Shown here: positions 9,119 through 18,548 of the stretch, one piece after another
How positions within the stretch are numbered: position 1 is the stretch's first letter
How the letters are laid out: every line of letters begins with the position of its first letter
From: Thermococcus paralvinellae
GTDB lineage: Archaea; Methanobacteriota_B; Thermococci; Thermococcales; Thermococcaceae
DNA: 64,000 nt
Direction of reading: 5' to 3'
NCBI RefSeq assembly: GCF_000517445.1
Contig: NZ_CP006965.1
Location: forward strand, 372,001-436,000
The notes under the pieces: generated by a model
What the model was told of the DNA's origin: nothing
What the model saw: only the letters and a program-made list of their open reading frames with translations
Database searches by the model: none
Made by a program: the position numbers and the translations under genes

Positions 9119-10444
9119 ATGTTTGATGTTAATGAACTCATTTTAAAGAAGGCCAAAGAGATTGGCTTTGGAGATGTCGTAGTTTTGTCATATGAGACAC
9201 AGAGGAGACAAGTCAGATTTGCAAACAACGAGATTACTGTCGCTAAAAACTGGCACTATCAAAAATCTGTAATTTTTGCTGAATATGAAAAGAGGCTTGT
9301 CTCGACAGAGCTTACAGCACTTGATGAAAAAATAATCGAAGAGACATTAAAAATGCTTTTCAAGACGGCAAAGGCGATGGAGCCGAAGAAGGACTATTAT
9401 GGCATAGCAGAGGGTCCATTTGAGTATAAAGACATTCCAGAGACATTTGACAAAGCAATAGTTGAGCTTGATGAGCCGAATGAATACGTTGAGATTGCCA
9501 TAAACTCAGCATTGGAAGAAGGTGCCAAGAGGGTTGCTGGAGTTCTCTATACGGACTACAACAAGCTCTACTTAACAACAAGCAACAATGTTGAGGCTTT
9601 TGACGAGGGAACTGGTATAGAAATCAGTGTTAGGGCTTTCGTTGATGACGTGGCAAGTGGTCATGGGACGAATTCAGTTAGAGTTTTGAAAAAGTTCGAC
9701 CCAGAAAGCGCTGGAAGAAAGGCTGGAGAAATAGCAAAGCTTGCCGTTAATCCGGAAGAAGGAGAGGCTGGCAAATACGACGTCATCTTTGACCCGTTAG
9801 CCTTCGCAAATCTGCTTTCATATATGAGCTTCATGGCATCAGCCTTTGCTGTTGAAGCGGGATTCAGCTTTTTAGTTGGCAAGCTTGGGCAGAAGATTGC
9901 AAGTGAAGGCATCGTTTTGAAGGATGTAGGAAACATGCCAAACGCTTATGGAACGAGGAAATTTGATGACGAAGGTGTTCCAACTCAAGAAACAACGATA
10001 ATCGAAAACGGAGTTTTGAAGACCTATCTTCTCAACACAAGCCTAGCTAGAAAATACAACACAAAAACAACGGCTAACGCAGGTTTAACAATGCCAAGAG
10101 CTTGGAACATCTACCTTGAGGCTGGAGACTACTCAAAAGAAGAGCTCTTCAGCGAGGTTAAAAGGGGAATTTACATAACAAACGTTTGGTACACAAGGTT
10201 CCAGAACTATGTTGCTGGTGATTTCTCGACGATTCCAAGGGATGGGACATTCTTAATTGAAAACGGTGAAATTGTTAAGCCAATAAGGAACATCCGCGTA
10301 AGCGATAACTTCCAGCGCATCTTGGAGAGCATAGTTGCTCTGGGAAAGGAACTCTATCACATCCACTGGTGGGAAGTCAGAACGCCAGTATTTACTCCTT
10401 ATGTTCTGGTTAAAGATGTTGGCATAACGAAGGCTACAAAGTAA
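9119..10444 (+). CDS. pmbA: TldE/PmbA-type partner subunit
   Basis: A 441-residue paralogue of TldD. It has the family fold, including segments such as GNMPNAYGTRKFDDEGVPTQ, but no HExxxH motif, as expected for TldE (PmbA), the non-catalytic partner of the heterodimer. GAGGTGAGAAA precedes ATG 9119, and the four-base gap after tldD indicates translational coupling. In bacteria the pair processes microcin and antitoxin peptides. In Thermococcales general peptide turnover is the more likely role, although the natural substrates are unknown. Confidence 0.9.
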   Translation: MFDVNELILKKAKEIGFGDVVVLSYETQRRQVRFANNEITVAKNWHYQKSVIFAEYEKRLVSTELTALDEKIIEETLKMLFKTAKAMEPKKDYYGIAEGPFEYKDIPETFDKAIVELDEPNEYVEIAINSALEEGAKRVAGVLYTDYNKLYLTTSNNVEAFDEGTGIEISVRAFVDDVASGHGTNSVRVLKKFDPESAGRKAGEIAKLAVNPEEGEAGKYDVIFDPLAFANLLSYMSFMASAFAVEAGFSFLVGKLGQKIASEGIVLKDVGNMPNAYGTRKFDDEGVPTQETTIIENGVLKTYLLNTSLARKYNTKTTANAGLTMPRAWNIYLEAGDYSKEELFSEVKRGIYITNVWYTRFQNYVAGDFSTIPRDGTFLIENGEIVKPIRNIRVSDNFQRILESIVALGKELYHIHWWEVRTPVFTPYVLVKDVGITKATK

Positions 10445-10445
10445 C

Positions 10446-10460
10446 TTCTTTTTCCTTTTC
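10446..10460 (+). terminator. T-rich terminator after the tldD-pmbA operon
   Basis: TTCTTTTTCCTTTTC directly follows the stop codon at 10444. It sits between convergent genes. Confidence 0.45.
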
Positions 10461-10461
10461 C

Positions 10462-11034
10462 CTAAATTATTCCTTTAGCATAAAGTTCATGATAAGCCTT
10501 TAATAATGCATCTCTAACCCTCTTTGGTCCATATCTTTTCACTGCAGCTTTTAGTCCCTCTTCATGGATTTTTTTCACAATCAAATCAATATCTGGAGAA
10601 ATTTTTAGGTTGTTTTCGACATAGAGCTTAGCTATCTCATAAGGGTCTCTGTAATTCAAGCCCTTGAGCCATTTTAGGGGTATTCCTTCTTTGAACTGTT
10701 TTATAACTTCAAACTCAATGATTGTGATTTCATCATCCCCATAAAGCTCTCCGTAAATTTTGTTCAAGGCTCTCAAAAGCTCTTTAATGTCTTTAAACCC
10801 ATCCCTCTTTGCATCCTCATTGGTGAGCTCTTTGACCTTCTTTTTTGTAACGCTCTTTATCCTAGCTTTAGCTATTGCTGTATCGCTTGGAGTTATGACT
10901 ATGTAAACCTCGCTTCCCGGTTTTGCTTCGTATTTTCCATATCTAATCGTTGTAACCTTCTTTCCCTTCAGAATACGCTCTTTGTATGCGTTATCTATCA
11001 GCATGAACTTCCTTATTTGAACCGTCTTTGCCAC
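10462..11034 (-). CDS. ASCH-domain protein
   Basis: A 190-residue cytosolic protein. Residues about 10-110 form an ASCH domain, a PUA-like beta barrel that often binds RNA or acts on modified nucleosides; the family hallmark is [13 protein letters not shown] followed by GSEVYIVI. A helical C-terminal extension (about 115-190) lacks recognisable motifs. The GTG at 11034 is the preferred start because GAGGTG lies eight bases upstream. An internal ATG ten codons later ([10 protein letters not shown]) is an alternative. The start lies inside the HAD gene by 44 bases, so the two genes are translationally coupled. Confidence 0.78.
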   Translation of the reverse strand: MAKTVQIRKFMLIDNAYKERILKGKKVTTIRYGKYEAKPGSEVYIVITPSDTAIAKARIKSVTKKKVKELTNEDAKRDGFKDIKELLRALNKIYGELYGDDEITIIEFEVIKQFKEGIPLKWLKGLNYRDPYEIAKLYVENNLKISPDIDLIVKKIHEEGLKAAVKRYGPKRVRDALLKAYHELYAKGII

Positions 11035-11719
11035 TGTTCAGCACCTCTATTATCTTCGGAACGTCGAGCAGATCAGTGATTTCATAGTCCGCATACTCCT
11101 TATATTCATTTTCCCTATTTGCATACTTCCCATAGCGGAACCAAACTGTGTGCATGCCCACTTTTTTTGCTCCATAAATGTCCGAATAAAGCCTGTCTCC
11201 AACCATTACAGCTTCTTCAGCTTTGACTTCAAATATTCTAAGTGCTTTCTGGAAAATCTTTGGATGCGGCTTCTTAACTCCTTCGAAGTCGGATATGACA
11301 ACATGCTCGAAGAAATCATCTAAATCTAAGCGTAGAATTTTTTCCCATTGTTTTATTGGGTCTCCATCTGTGATTATACCAAGCCTTAGACCCATTTCGC
11401 GAAGCTTGAGGAGAGTTCTCCTCACATGTCTCACTTCTCTCAGATAAGCAAATTTTGTATTATGATAAGCAATTACTCCAGCAGCGACCCATTTTGGGTT
11501 GTACTTTAAATCCAAACGCCTAAGGAGGTAGTCAAAGTGCCTTGGAAAATTGCTTCCATATTCATTGATAAGCTCTAAAAGCTCATTATATGCTGTATCA
11601 AAATCAACAGGCATTCCATGACGGATCATGTTTTCTATTGCGTTTTTCCGTGCCATCTCAGCTAACCTTGTTGTATCAGCTATTGTATCATCCAAATCAA
11701 AAAACACGACCTTTATCAT
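10991..11719 (-). CDS. HAD-superfamily hydrolase
   Basis: A 242-residue haloacid-dehalogenase-family phosphatase. Motif [13 protein letters not shown] (nucleophile and general acid aspartates), motif [11 protein letters not shown], motif III lysine in [12 protein letters not shown] and motif [16 protein letters not shown] are all present in order, so it should be active. The thermococcal branch of this subfamily (TIGR02253-like) has no agreed substrate. The start ATG 11719 (MIKVVFFDL) places motif I at the canonical position and follows GGGGAAGG; an ATG ten codons upstream has no better signal. Confidence 0.88.
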   Translation of the reverse strand: MIKVVFFDLDDTIADTTRLAEMARKNAIENMIRHGMPVDFDTAYNELLELINEYGSNFPRHFDYLLRRLDLKYNPKWVAAGVIAYHNTKFAYLREVRHVRRTLLKLREMGLRLGIITDGDPIKQWEKILRLDLDDFFEHVVISDFEGVKKPHPKIFQKALRIFEVKAEEAVMVGDRLYSDIYGAKKVGMHTVWFRYGKYANRENEYKEYADYEITDLLDVPKIIEVLNSGKDGSNKEVHADR

Positions 11720-11753
11720 ATCCTTCCCCACTTTATTTTTGATAACCACCTAT

Positions 11754-12149
11754 TTAATCTTTCTCAATATCCAAATACAGCTTGCTTTGTTTTGTCCTCA
11801 TTCTCTTCAATTCTTGGAAGTATTCGTCTTCATGAATCAGCTCTTCCAGCAAATCTTTAAGCTTCCATGTGAGTGAAGCTGGCGTAGTGGTTGCAAAGAT
11901 TATCCTTCCTAGGTTTAGGGACTTTATTTTAGCTAAAACTTCCTTAATTTGAGGATTTTTAAGGTTGTGCATTAAAATAAACTTTTTGAGATGCCAGTCA
12001 CATGAACCTTTTAGTTCTTCTGCTTTCTCAACTATGCTTTGCACAGCCCAATCCCTGCAGTATTGGGGAACCTCATAAACTTTGAACTCACTAAGTGTTT
12101 CCCTGATTTTTTTAACTTCATTCTCGTTAAATCCAATTAGAAATATCAT
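11754..12149 (-). CDS. DUF3783 family protein
   Basis: A 131-residue protein with an N-terminal alpha/beta segment ([19 protein letters not shown]) and a conserved C-terminal block typical of DUF3783 proteins: [20 protein letters not shown] then IHEDEYF. The family has no known biochemical role. The ATG at 12149 overlaps the sirtuin stop codon (ATGA), showing translational coupling. A functional link to NAD-dependent deacylation is only an inference from this context. Confidence 0.8.
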   Translation of the reverse strand: MIFLIGFNENEVKKIRETLSEFKVYEVPQYCRDWAVQSIVEKAEELKGSCDWHLKKFILMHNLKNPQIKEVLAKIKSLNLGRIIFATTTPASLTWKLKDLLEELIHEDEYFQELKRMRTKQSKLYLDIEKD

Positions 12150-12901
12150 TCTCTCAGCTCCATAATTTTCTTCAAAAGCTCATCCATAGCTTCTCCAGCT
12201 TTTCCTCTTATGAAGATGTCAGCTATCGGTGTAATGCCGCTTTCATTTGGATTAATCTCAATCACATACCCACTGTTATCTTTGACGATGTAGGGTATGT
12301 ACGCTGCTGGAAACACTTGTCCGCTCGTACCTATAACTAAACATACATCAGATTTTCTCGCTAAGTTGAATGCTCTGCTTAAAGCCTCCTCAGGCAAGGC
12401 TTCTCCAAACCAAACAACATCTGGTCTTAAAAGAGAGCCGCACTTTGGACATTTGGGCAAATCTTCATCTTCAAGGAACTTTTCAAGTCTTCCGCTTTCT
12501 TTAAGATTTTCTCTGTAATCACAATGTGTGCACTTCACTCTGAAGATGTTTCCATGAAGCTCTATAATGTTTTTATTCCCTGCTTCTCTGTGCAAGTCGT
12601 CAACATTTTGGGTAATTACAGCTTTAAGAATTCCCATTCTCTCAAGTTCAGCTAAAGCTAAGTGGGCTTTGTTTGGCTTAGCTTTTGATATAAGCCTCAT
12701 TCTCCATTTGTAGAATTCCCACACAAGCTTTGGATTTTTGGCAAAAGCTTCAGGCGTGGCAAGTTCTTCTGGGCGATATTGCTTCCATAATCCGTTTTTT
12801 CCTCTAAAAGTTGGTACTCCACTCTCGGCACTTATTCCAGCTCCAGTAAAGGCTATTAGAAACTTTGAGCGGGCGATTAATTTTGCTGCCTCTTCTATCA
12901 T
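12146..12901 (-). CDS. cobB: Sir2-family NAD-dependent protein deacylase
   Basis: A 251-residue sirtuin. The NAD-binding motif [18 protein letters not shown], the catalytic histidine region [13 protein letters not shown] and ELHGN, the four zinc cysteines (CTHCDYR and CPKCGS) and the second NAD motif [12 protein letters not shown] are all intact. It removes acyl groups from lysines, consuming NAD+; in archaea the known target is the chromatin protein Alba. The start ATG 12901 ([10 protein letters not shown]) follows the strong GGGGAGTGAG; an ATG eight codons upstream at 12925 has no ribosome binding site. Confidence 0.93.
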   Translation of the reverse strand: MIEEAAKLIARSKFLIAFTGAGISAESGVPTFRGKNGLWKQYRPEELATPEAFAKNPKLVWEFYKWRMRLISKAKPNKAHLALAELERMGILKAVITQNVDDLHREAGNKNIIELHGNIFRVKCTHCDYRENLKESGRLEKFLEDEDLPKCPKCGSLLRPDVVWFGEALPEEALSRAFNLARKSDVCLVIGTSGQVFPAAYIPYIVKDNSGYVIEINPNESGITPIADIFIRGKAGEAMDELLKKIMELRE

Positions 12902-12982
12902 CTCACTCCCCAATATTTTTCGCATTTTTGATTTTAAAATCTTAACATATGTCGTCTTTTCTGCCTGACTATCTAAGCAACC

Positions 12983-12990
12983 TTTAAATT
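12983..12990 (+). promoter_or_regulatory. TATA box for glyA
   Basis: TTTAAATT, preceded by GCAACC, lies 46 bases before ATG 13036. With the usual 25-base spacing it gives a short leader that includes the GGGGTGAT ribosome binding site. Confidence 0.5.
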
Positions 12991-13035
12991 ACATACTGGT
13001 GAAATATTTCATGCATAAACCTTTGGGGTGATAAT

Positions 13036-14313
13036 ATGAGCTATGCGGAGTATAAGGATAAGGTTCTGGAGTTTATTGAGATGCACGAAAAGTGGAGGAG
13101 CTCAACAATTAATTTGATTGCAAGCGAAAACGTGACCTCCCCAAGTGTTACAAGGGCCGTAGCAAGTGGTTTTATGCATAAATATGCTGAGGGTTGGCCA
13201 AAACAGAGGTACTATCAGGGATGTAAATATGTTGATGAGGTTGAACTTATCGGTGTTGACCTCTTCTGCAAGCTCTTCAAGAGCGATTTTGCAGATTTAA
13301 GACCAATTTCAGGTACAAACGCAAATCAAGCCGCATTTTTTGGACTCACACAGCCTGGAGACAATGTTATAGTCCTCCACACCTCACACGGTGGACACAT
13401 AAGCCACATGCCTTTTGGTGCAGCTGGTATGAGAGGTCTCAACGTTTTCACATGGCCATTTGACAATGAAAGCTTTAATATCGATGTTGATAAGGCAGCT
13501 CAGCTCATTAGGGAGAAGGAGCCAAAGCTCGTTGTCTTTGGTGGTTCATTGTTCCCGTTCCCACACCCGGTCAAAGAACTCGCTCCAGTAGCTAAAGAGG
13601 TTGGAGCTTATGTCATGTACGATGCAGCTCACGTTCTTGGATTGATTGCTGGGGGAGAGTTCCAAGACCCACTTAGAGAAGGAGCTGACATAATCACATC
13701 TTCAACTCACAAGACATTCCCAGGTCCACAGGGTGGTGTAATTCTCTACAAGAACTTTGGTGATGATGTTGCAAAGCTCCAGTGGGCAATCTTCCCAGGT
13801 GTCCTCAGCAACCACCACCTCCACCACATGGCTGGAAAGGTAATCACAGCAGCAGAGATGCTTGAGTATGGTGAAGCTTATGCAAAGCAGATAGTCAAGA
13901 ACGCAAAAGCTTTAGCGGAGGCTTTAGCTGAGGAAGGATTCAAGGTCATCGGCGAAGACCAAGGCTACACCAAGAGCCACCAAGTTATAGTTGATGTCAG
14001 CGACCTTCACGAAGCAGCTGGCGGATGGGCAGCACCGCTCCTCGAAGAGGCGGGTATAATCCTCAACAAGAATCTCTTACCTTGGGATCCACTTGAGAAG
14101 GTCAACACACCAAGCGGTCTCAGAATCGGTGTCCAAGAGATGACAAGAGTTGGAATGATGGAGGACGATATGAAAGAAATTGCAAGGTTCATGAGACGTG
14201 TATTGATTGACAAAGAGGATCCAAAGAAGGTTGAGAAGGAAGTTTTCGAGTTCAGAAAGCAGTTCCAGAAGGTTTACTACTCCTTTGATTACGGCTTGCC
14301 AATGAAGGAGTGA
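13036..14313 (+). CDS. glyA: serine hydroxymethyltransferase
   Basis: A 425-residue PLP enzyme interconverting serine and glycine with transfer of a one-carbon unit to the cell's folate-like carrier (a modified pterin in Thermococcales). The PLP lysine lies in SSTHKTFPGPQGG, the pterin/substrate-binding segment LIASENVTSPSV is near the N-terminus, and the overall length matches archaeal GlyA. GGGGTGATAAT precedes the ATG. The glycine made here is also a product expected from threonine via the threonine dehydrogenase encoded at the far end of this window. Confidence 0.95.
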   Translation: MSYAEYKDKVLEFIEMHEKWRSSTINLIASENVTSPSVTRAVASGFMHKYAEGWPKQRYYQGCKYVDEVELIGVDLFCKLFKSDFADLRPISGTNANQAAFFGLTQPGDNVIVLHTSHGGHISHMPFGAAGMRGLNVFTWPFDNESFNIDVDKAAQLIREKEPKLVVFGGSLFPFPHPVKELAPVAKEVGAYVMYDAAHVLGLIAGGEFQDPLREGADIITSSTHKTFPGPQGGVILYKNFGDDVAKLQWAIFPGVLSNHHLHHMAGKVITAAEMLEYGEAYAKQIVKNAKALAEALAEEGFKVIGEDQGYTKSHQVIVDVSDLHEAAGGWAAPLLEEAGIILNKNLLPWDPLEKVNTPSGLRIGVQEMTRVGMMEDDMKEIARFMRRVLIDKEDPKKVEKEVFEFRKQFQKVYYSFDYGLPMKE

Positions 14314-14330
14314 TTTTCTCTTTTTCTGTT
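14314..14330 (+). terminator. T-rich terminator after glyA
   Basis: TTTTCTCTTTTTCTGTT directly follows the glyA stop codon. Confidence 0.5.
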
Positions 14331-14371
14331 ATTTATTATTTGCTGGATTTTATGGAAAGAAAAAGTAAAAG

Positions 14372-16561
14372 TCATGGAACTGTAATGCTAATTTTGACTC
14401 CATCAACTTCAATGTTGAAATTTTTGTCTAGCATTGGTGCTCCGTAGATGACCAACTCTTTAGGTTGTCCTGGGAATACAAGCTCTATTTCAATGGGCTT
14501 GCCTGTATAGAATGCCTTAACAGTTTCTGTCCTTCTTCCTTGCCATGTTATCCCCTCAACCTTAAATGGAAATGCAAAGCCATTTTTATCGACTATCGTG
14601 AGTTTCAGAGTGTAGTTATTTCCGTTTTTGATGAGTTGGGCATTTTCTACTGTGATGTTTGGCAATGCTTTCTTTATTGTCCATGTATGCCACATAAGGG
14701 GTATGTTTGGATTGTTTGACTTTTCAGCCAAAATTCTTGCAAACTCATCGAAGTCAGCCTCTTTGTATAGATATTTCTTTGAGAATTCCATGAACGCTTC
14801 TCTGTATGCTTTTTCACCAGCTTGTGAGCTTATGAAAAGGGTTGTGAGGTGTGCTTTGTACAAGAGCGTTCTTTGGTCGGGTGGAGAGGGACCATACTTA
14901 TAGAAGTCCACCAATGGATGATCGGTATTGGGGAGTTCCTTTAATATAGTCTTATACATCTCTTTTGCATACTCAAGAGAGAACTTTCCACTGTGAGCTC
15001 CACAGACCGGGACCCATATCGAATAAAGTGCCCAGGAGTCTTTTGGCTTTAGCTCTATTTTCTCGAAGAATATGTATCTTAGGAACCAAAGAAAGTTATT
15101 GGCATTAAGTGTTGATTCGGAACTCAACACTATTGTACTACCTGCAAATATCCATGCAGTGCCTATCTCTTTTCCATATATTATGTTGATCTCTTTGGGA
15201 TAGATAAAGTATCCTTTCGAAAACTTCACAGCTTCGAGGGCATCTCTAAAAGCTTTTGAAGGACTCTCAATTGCTGGTGTGTAGTAGAAGTTAACTTTGG
15301 TTCCATTTACATATCCTGTGAACTTCTTGAAGTTACCTGTTGCTATTAGAATATCAGCCGATGGAAAGTCAGAAATTACAGCCTGATTTTTGCTTTCAAC
15401 TTTAATTGTTCCTTTCATTATTAGCTTGTTTGTTGGGAATATAGGCATTAAATACGATGAGTATAGGACTGTAAAGTTGCGTGTTATTGGTCTAGCTCTG
15501 ACACTTAATCCAAAATCTTCATCAGTAGTTATTGGCTGAATTGTGAAGTTCCCGATGTAATTGAAGAAATAGAGCTCTCTTTTCTCAAAGGGTATAACTA
15601 CAAAGAAGTTTTGAAGGTAATTTGTGTTCATTTTTTGCACGTTAATGAGGGAAGATTTAAAAAATACCGGGTAGTAGTCAAGTAAGTAGTGCAGTCTAAT
15701 GCTCGAATTAGCTAGATAGAACCTTTCATATTCATTGAGTTTCAGACTTAGGTTAATTTCTTCAATTTTTCCAATTCCAGTGAAGATTCCTCCATTCCAG
15801 AACCAATCTATAAATTTTTGGTATTCACTCTCTACATTTGGGAGCTTGAGAATCTCTTGAGAGGGCTCATCAATTTGTAAGAGCTTAAGGACTTCCTGGG
15901 TTCCATATTTGGAGATTAAAAATATTATCAGATCACCCATATTATCCCAATATCTGTAAATCTCCATGGAATCTTTGCTATCCGCTAGTTTAAGGAGGTC
16001 ACTGAAAGAAACGCTCTCCCGAGGAATACTCCTGAAGTATGCGTCTGCTATTGATGGGAATGCCAATGTTAGACCATTAACCTTCCCTGTTAAATACGCT
16101 ATTAAAGCACTCTCAACAGTGAAGGGGTAAAGGTTGTTGAGGTCCTTATCCAAAAACGTGAATATCTTGTTTCCTTCAATGTACCATGGCAAATCAGTCG
16201 AGTAATCAAGCTTTAAATCATCTTCACTTGGATATATATAGAGTTCAAGCTTTTGAGGTTCTTTTCCAAAGACTTTGGCATAACTCTCATAGGTGTAGTC
16301 AATTCCAGTTAGCAGAAATCTAATTTTTGCCATAAATTTTTCATAATTGGCAACACTAGGGGGATAATATATAGTGAAATATCTAGTCTCATTTTTCACC
16401 CAATTGGAATAAGGGCTTTTTACTTCTGGAACTGTTTGTGTGGGAATTGAGCTCTGTGTCTTCTTGCTGTTGGTAGGGGTTTGAGTTTGGTTCTTTCCAA
16501 TACAAAACGTTGAGAAAACAATGAGAATGACTATAAAAATGACTTTCATATATTTCTCCAT
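14372..16561 (-). CDS. membrane-anchored lipoprotein with degenerate peptidase-like domains
   Basis: A 729-residue exported protein. Residues 1-20 are a signal peptide ending in a lipobox-like STFC, followed by a Ser/Thr/Gln-rich linker, so Cys20 is a probable lipid anchor. Residues about 55-255 resemble the peptidase-MA layout, and residues about 270-729 resemble family M1 aminopeptidases with a C-terminal beta domain. Where M1 enzymes have HExxH, this protein reads FLRYIFFEK (about 493-501), followed by DSWALYSI at the place of the EGFA segment. The zinc-binding residues are therefore missing and I infer a non-enzymatic or altered function. The start ATG 16561 follows GGAGGAT. It is divergent from the TFS-PCNA operon. 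Confidence 0.7.
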   Translation of the reverse strand: MEKYMKVIFIVILIVFSTFCIGKNQTQTPTNSKKTQSSIPTQTVPEVKSPYSNWVKNETRYFTIYYPPSVANYEKFMAKIRFLLTGIDYTYESYAKVFGKEPQKLELYIYPSEDDLKLDYSTDLPWYIEGNKIFTFLDKDLNNLYPFTVESALIAYLTGKVNGLTLAFPSIADAYFRSIPRESVSFSDLLKLADSKDSMEIYRYWDNMGDLIIFLISKYGTQEVLKLLQIDEPSQEILKLPNVESEYQKFIDWFWNGGIFTGIGKIEEINLSLKLNEYERFYLANSSIRLHYLLDYYPVFFKSSLINVQKMNTNYLQNFFVVIPFEKRELYFFNYIGNFTIQPITTDEDFGLSVRARPITRNFTVLYSSYLMPIFPTNKLIMKGTIKVESKNQAVISDFPSADILIATGNFKKFTGYVNGTKVNFYYTPAIESPSKAFRDALEAVKFSKGYFIYPKEINIIYGKEIGTAWIFAGSTIVLSSESTLNANNFLWFLRYIFFEKIELKPKDSWALYSIWVPVCGAHSGKFSLEYAKEMYKTILKELPNTDHPLVDFYKYGPSPPDQRTLLYKAHLTTLFISSQAGEKAYREAFMEFSKKYLYKEADFDEFARILAEKSNNPNIPLMWHTWTIKKALPNITVENAQLIKNGNNYTLKLTIVDKNGFAFPFKVEGITWQGRRTETVKAFYTGKPIEIELVFPGQPKELVIYGAPMLDKNFNIEVDGVKISITVP

Positions 16562-16626
16562 CGTAACATCCTCCAATGGTAATTCATAAAAATGAAAATA
16601 AAAGCATTTCCCTAGGGTGGCAAAAC

Positions 16627-16634
16627 TTTTTATC
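16627..16634 (+). promoter_or_regulatory. TATA box for the TFS-PCNA-GINS15 operon
   Basis: TTTTTATC, preceded by GGCAAAAC (BRE-like), lies 43 bases ahead of the TFS start. Confidence 0.5.
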
Positions 16635-16676
16635 CTCTTCCAACATACCTAACCCTCGGCTGAAGGGGTGAGAAAA

Positions 16677-17006
16677 ATGGTGAAGTTCTGTCCAAAGTGT
16701 GGAAGCATAATGCTCCCCGATAGAAAGAGAGGAGTCTTCGTTTGTAGGAAGTGTGGCTATGAGGAGTCTTTAAACCCAGAGGCTGCTAAGGCTTATCGTT
16801 TAACCCAGAAGGTTGAGCACAAAGTTGAGGACATACCAGTAATCGAACAAGAGTTAGCAACATTGCCTAAGGTAAAGATAACATGTCCAAAGTGTGGAAA
16901 TGATGAAGCCTACTGGTGGGAACTGCAAACAAGAGCTGGAGATGAACCTTCAACGATATTCTACAGATGTACAAAGTGTGGCTATACATGGAGAAGCTAT
17001 GAGTGA
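16677..17006 (+). CDS. tfs: transcription factor S (TFIIS/RPB9-like)
   Basis: A 109-residue archaeal transcript-cleavage factor with two zinc ribbons. The N-terminal ribbon reads CPKCGS...CRKCGY. The C-terminal TFIIS-type ribbon reads CPKCGNDEAYWW...CTKCGYTWR and includes the acidic pair GDE in the hairpin loop (RAGDEPST) that reaches into the RNA polymerase active site. It rescues backtracked polymerase. The ATG at 16677 follows GGGGTGA; the in-frame GTG at 16668 is part of that ribosome binding site. It is the first gene of the operon containing PCNA and GINS15. Confidence 0.94.
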   Translation: MVKFCPKCGSIMLPDRKRGVFVCRKCGYEESLNPEAAKAYRLTQKVEHKVEDIPVIEQELATLPKVKITCPKCGNDEAYWWELQTRAGDEPSTIFYRCTKCGYTWRSYE

Positions 17007-17011
17007 TAGAT

Positions 17012-17179
17012 ATGAAAGAGGAGATTGAAGTTTTAAAGCGCCTTGCAGAAAAGGCTTTAAAGGAGTTAGATGAAGCTTATAAAAGAATACCTGATGTAAA
17101 TAATGGAAAGGCTTATTTATGGAGAGGTAAAGAAAGAGTTAGGTTGATGCTCAAAATTCTCAATGATATGGAGGTGTGA
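17012..17179 (+). CDS. small helical protein in the PCNA operon, 55 aa
   Basis: A 55-residue ORF starting MKEEIEVLKRLAEKALKELD and ending KILNDMEV, predicted entirely alpha-helical and strongly amphipathic. It fills the gap between TFS and PCNA exactly: its start is five bases after the TFS stop, and its 3' end contains the GGAGGTG that serves as the PCNA ribosome binding site. No standard PCNA-interaction motif is visible. I do not recognise a family. The coding call rests on position, codon use and the absence of other features. Confidence 0.75.
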   Translation: MKEEIEVLKRLAEKALKELDEAYKRIPDVNNGKAYLWRGKERVRLMLKILNDMEV

Positions 17180-17181
17180 AG

Positions 17182-17934
17182 ATGCCGTTCGAAATTGTTT
17201 TTGATGGGGCAAAGGATTTTGCAACTTTGATAGCAACAGCAAGCAATTTGATTGATGAAGCAGCCTTTAAGGTTACTGAAGATGGTATAAGCATGAGAGC
17301 AATGGATCCAAGCAGAGTCGTTCTCATTGACCTCAACCTGCCAGCTGGGATTTTCTCAAAATATGAAGTTGATGGAGAAGAGACAATTGGCGTTAATATG
17401 GATCACTTTAAGAAAATCCTCAAGAGAGGAAAGAGCAAAGATATCCTCATCCTGAAAAAAGGTGAAGAGAACTTCCTCGAAGTCACTCTTCAGGGAACAG
17501 CAACTAGAACATTCAGACTACCTCTCATTGAGGTCGAAGAACTTGAGCTTGAACTTCCAGAGTTGCCCTTCACAGCAAAAGCAGTTGTTTTAGGTGAAGT
17601 TCTCAAAGAAGCTGTTAAAGATGCTTCACTCGTCAGCGACAGCTTGAAGTTCATCGCAAGAGAGAACGAGTTTATAATGAAGGCTGAGGGAGAGACAAAT
17701 GAGGTTGAGATAAAGCTCACACTTGAAGACGAAGGCTTGCTCGACCTTGAGGTTCAGGAAGAGACTAAGAGTGCCTATGGAATCAGCTATCTCGCTGATA
17801 TGGTCAAGGGAATTGGCAAGGCAGATGAAGTAATTATTCAGTTCGGAAATGACATGCCCCTCCAGATGGACTACCCAGTAAGAGACGAAGGAAGATTAAC
17901 GTTCCTCCTTGCGCCAAGAGTAGAGGAGGAGTGA
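17182..17934 (+). CDS. pcn: DNA polymerase sliding clamp PCNA
   Basis: A 250-residue PCNA, the trimeric ring that tethers DNA polymerases, FEN1, ligase and other repair proteins to DNA. The N-terminal MPFEIVFDGAKDFATLI, the DHFKKILKRGK segment, the interdomain connector region around EVEELELELPELP and the C-terminal RLTFLLAPRVEEE match thermococcal PCNA1. ATG 17182 follows GGAGGTG. The neighbours TFS and GINS15 are the same as in Pyrococcus. EndoQ encoded at 39608-40873 carries a motif expected to dock on this clamp. Confidence 0.97.
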   Translation: MPFEIVFDGAKDFATLIATASNLIDEAAFKVTEDGISMRAMDPSRVVLIDLNLPAGIFSKYEVDGEETIGVNMDHFKKILKRGKSKDILILKKGEENFLEVTLQGTATRTFRLPLIEVEELELELPELPFTAKAVVLGEVLKEAVKDASLVSDSLKFIARENEFIMKAEGETNEVEIKLTLEDEGLLDLEVQEETKSAYGISYLADMVKGIGKADEVIIQFGNDMPLQMDYPVRDEGRLTFLLAPRVEEE

Positions 17935-17970
17935 TTTCCCCTTATTCTTTACTTTACTTAGGTGATCTCT

Positions 17971-18543
17971 TTGGACATTGTAAAACTAAGAGAGCTCCTT
18001 GAAAGAGAACTTTCATCAAATGAGCTTGCCCCTCTTGATGATGAGTTTTATAAAGAATTTGATAGCCTAGTTCGGGCATTAAAGCTCAGAGCAGAAAGTT
18101 CAAAGGAAAGGGGAGAAACCGTTGAAGGGAGGCTTTATTTGGCTGAACTCAATATTGCAGAGCATTTAATGAAGGAAATAATTAAAATCAGGCTCCATAA
18201 GATAGTTGATTTGGCTTTTGAGGGGAGGCCTCAAAGTTTAGTAAATGAGGAAAAGAAAATATTTGCAATTCTCATGGCGTTTATAAACCGCGAACCACTG
18301 CCTCTTTCTGATGAAGTCGAATTTAAAGAAGCTGCTGAAGAGGAGAGCGGGATTGAAATACCTGTTGGCAAACGTGCTATTTGGGAAGCTTATCTCATCA
18401 AAGTTGATATTCCCAAAGTTCTTGATGAAAAGCTTAGAGAATACGGACCATTTAAAGCTGGTGACCTTGTAACACTTCCAAAGAGCATTGGAAAAATCCT
18501 TGTGGAGAGAGATGCTGCGAAGCTCATAGACATAAATCCGTGA
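17971..18543 (+). CDS. gins15: GINS complex subunit Gins15 (Gins51)
   Basis: A 190-residue GINS15 protein, part of the archaeal CMG-like replicative helicase complex with MCM, GAN/Cdc45 and Gins23. The N-terminal helical A domain (DIVKLRELLERELSSNELAP) is followed by a linker and the C-terminal beta B domain (YGPFKAGDLVTLPKSIGKIL), the A-B order typical of Sld5/Psf1-type subunits. The start is probably TTG 17971, because AGGTGAT lies four bases before it; GTG 17962 would have no ribosome binding site. The placement right after PCNA is conserved in Pyrococcus. Confidence 0.9.
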   Translation: MDIVKLRELLERELSSNELAPLDDEFYKEFDSLVRALKLRAESSKERGETVEGRLYLAELNIAEHLMKEIIKIRLHKIVDLAFEGRPQSLVNEEKKIFAILMAFINREPLPLSDEVEFKEAAEEESGIEIPVGKRAIWEAYLIKVDIPKVLDEKLREYGPFKAGDLVTLPKSIGKILVERDAAKLIDINP

Positions 18544-18548
18544 TGAAA

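Noticed and set aside
8710-9228. Long open frame opposite tldD
   Set aside because: It is antisense to two well-supported protease genes, has unlikely residue composition and lacks a ribosome binding site.
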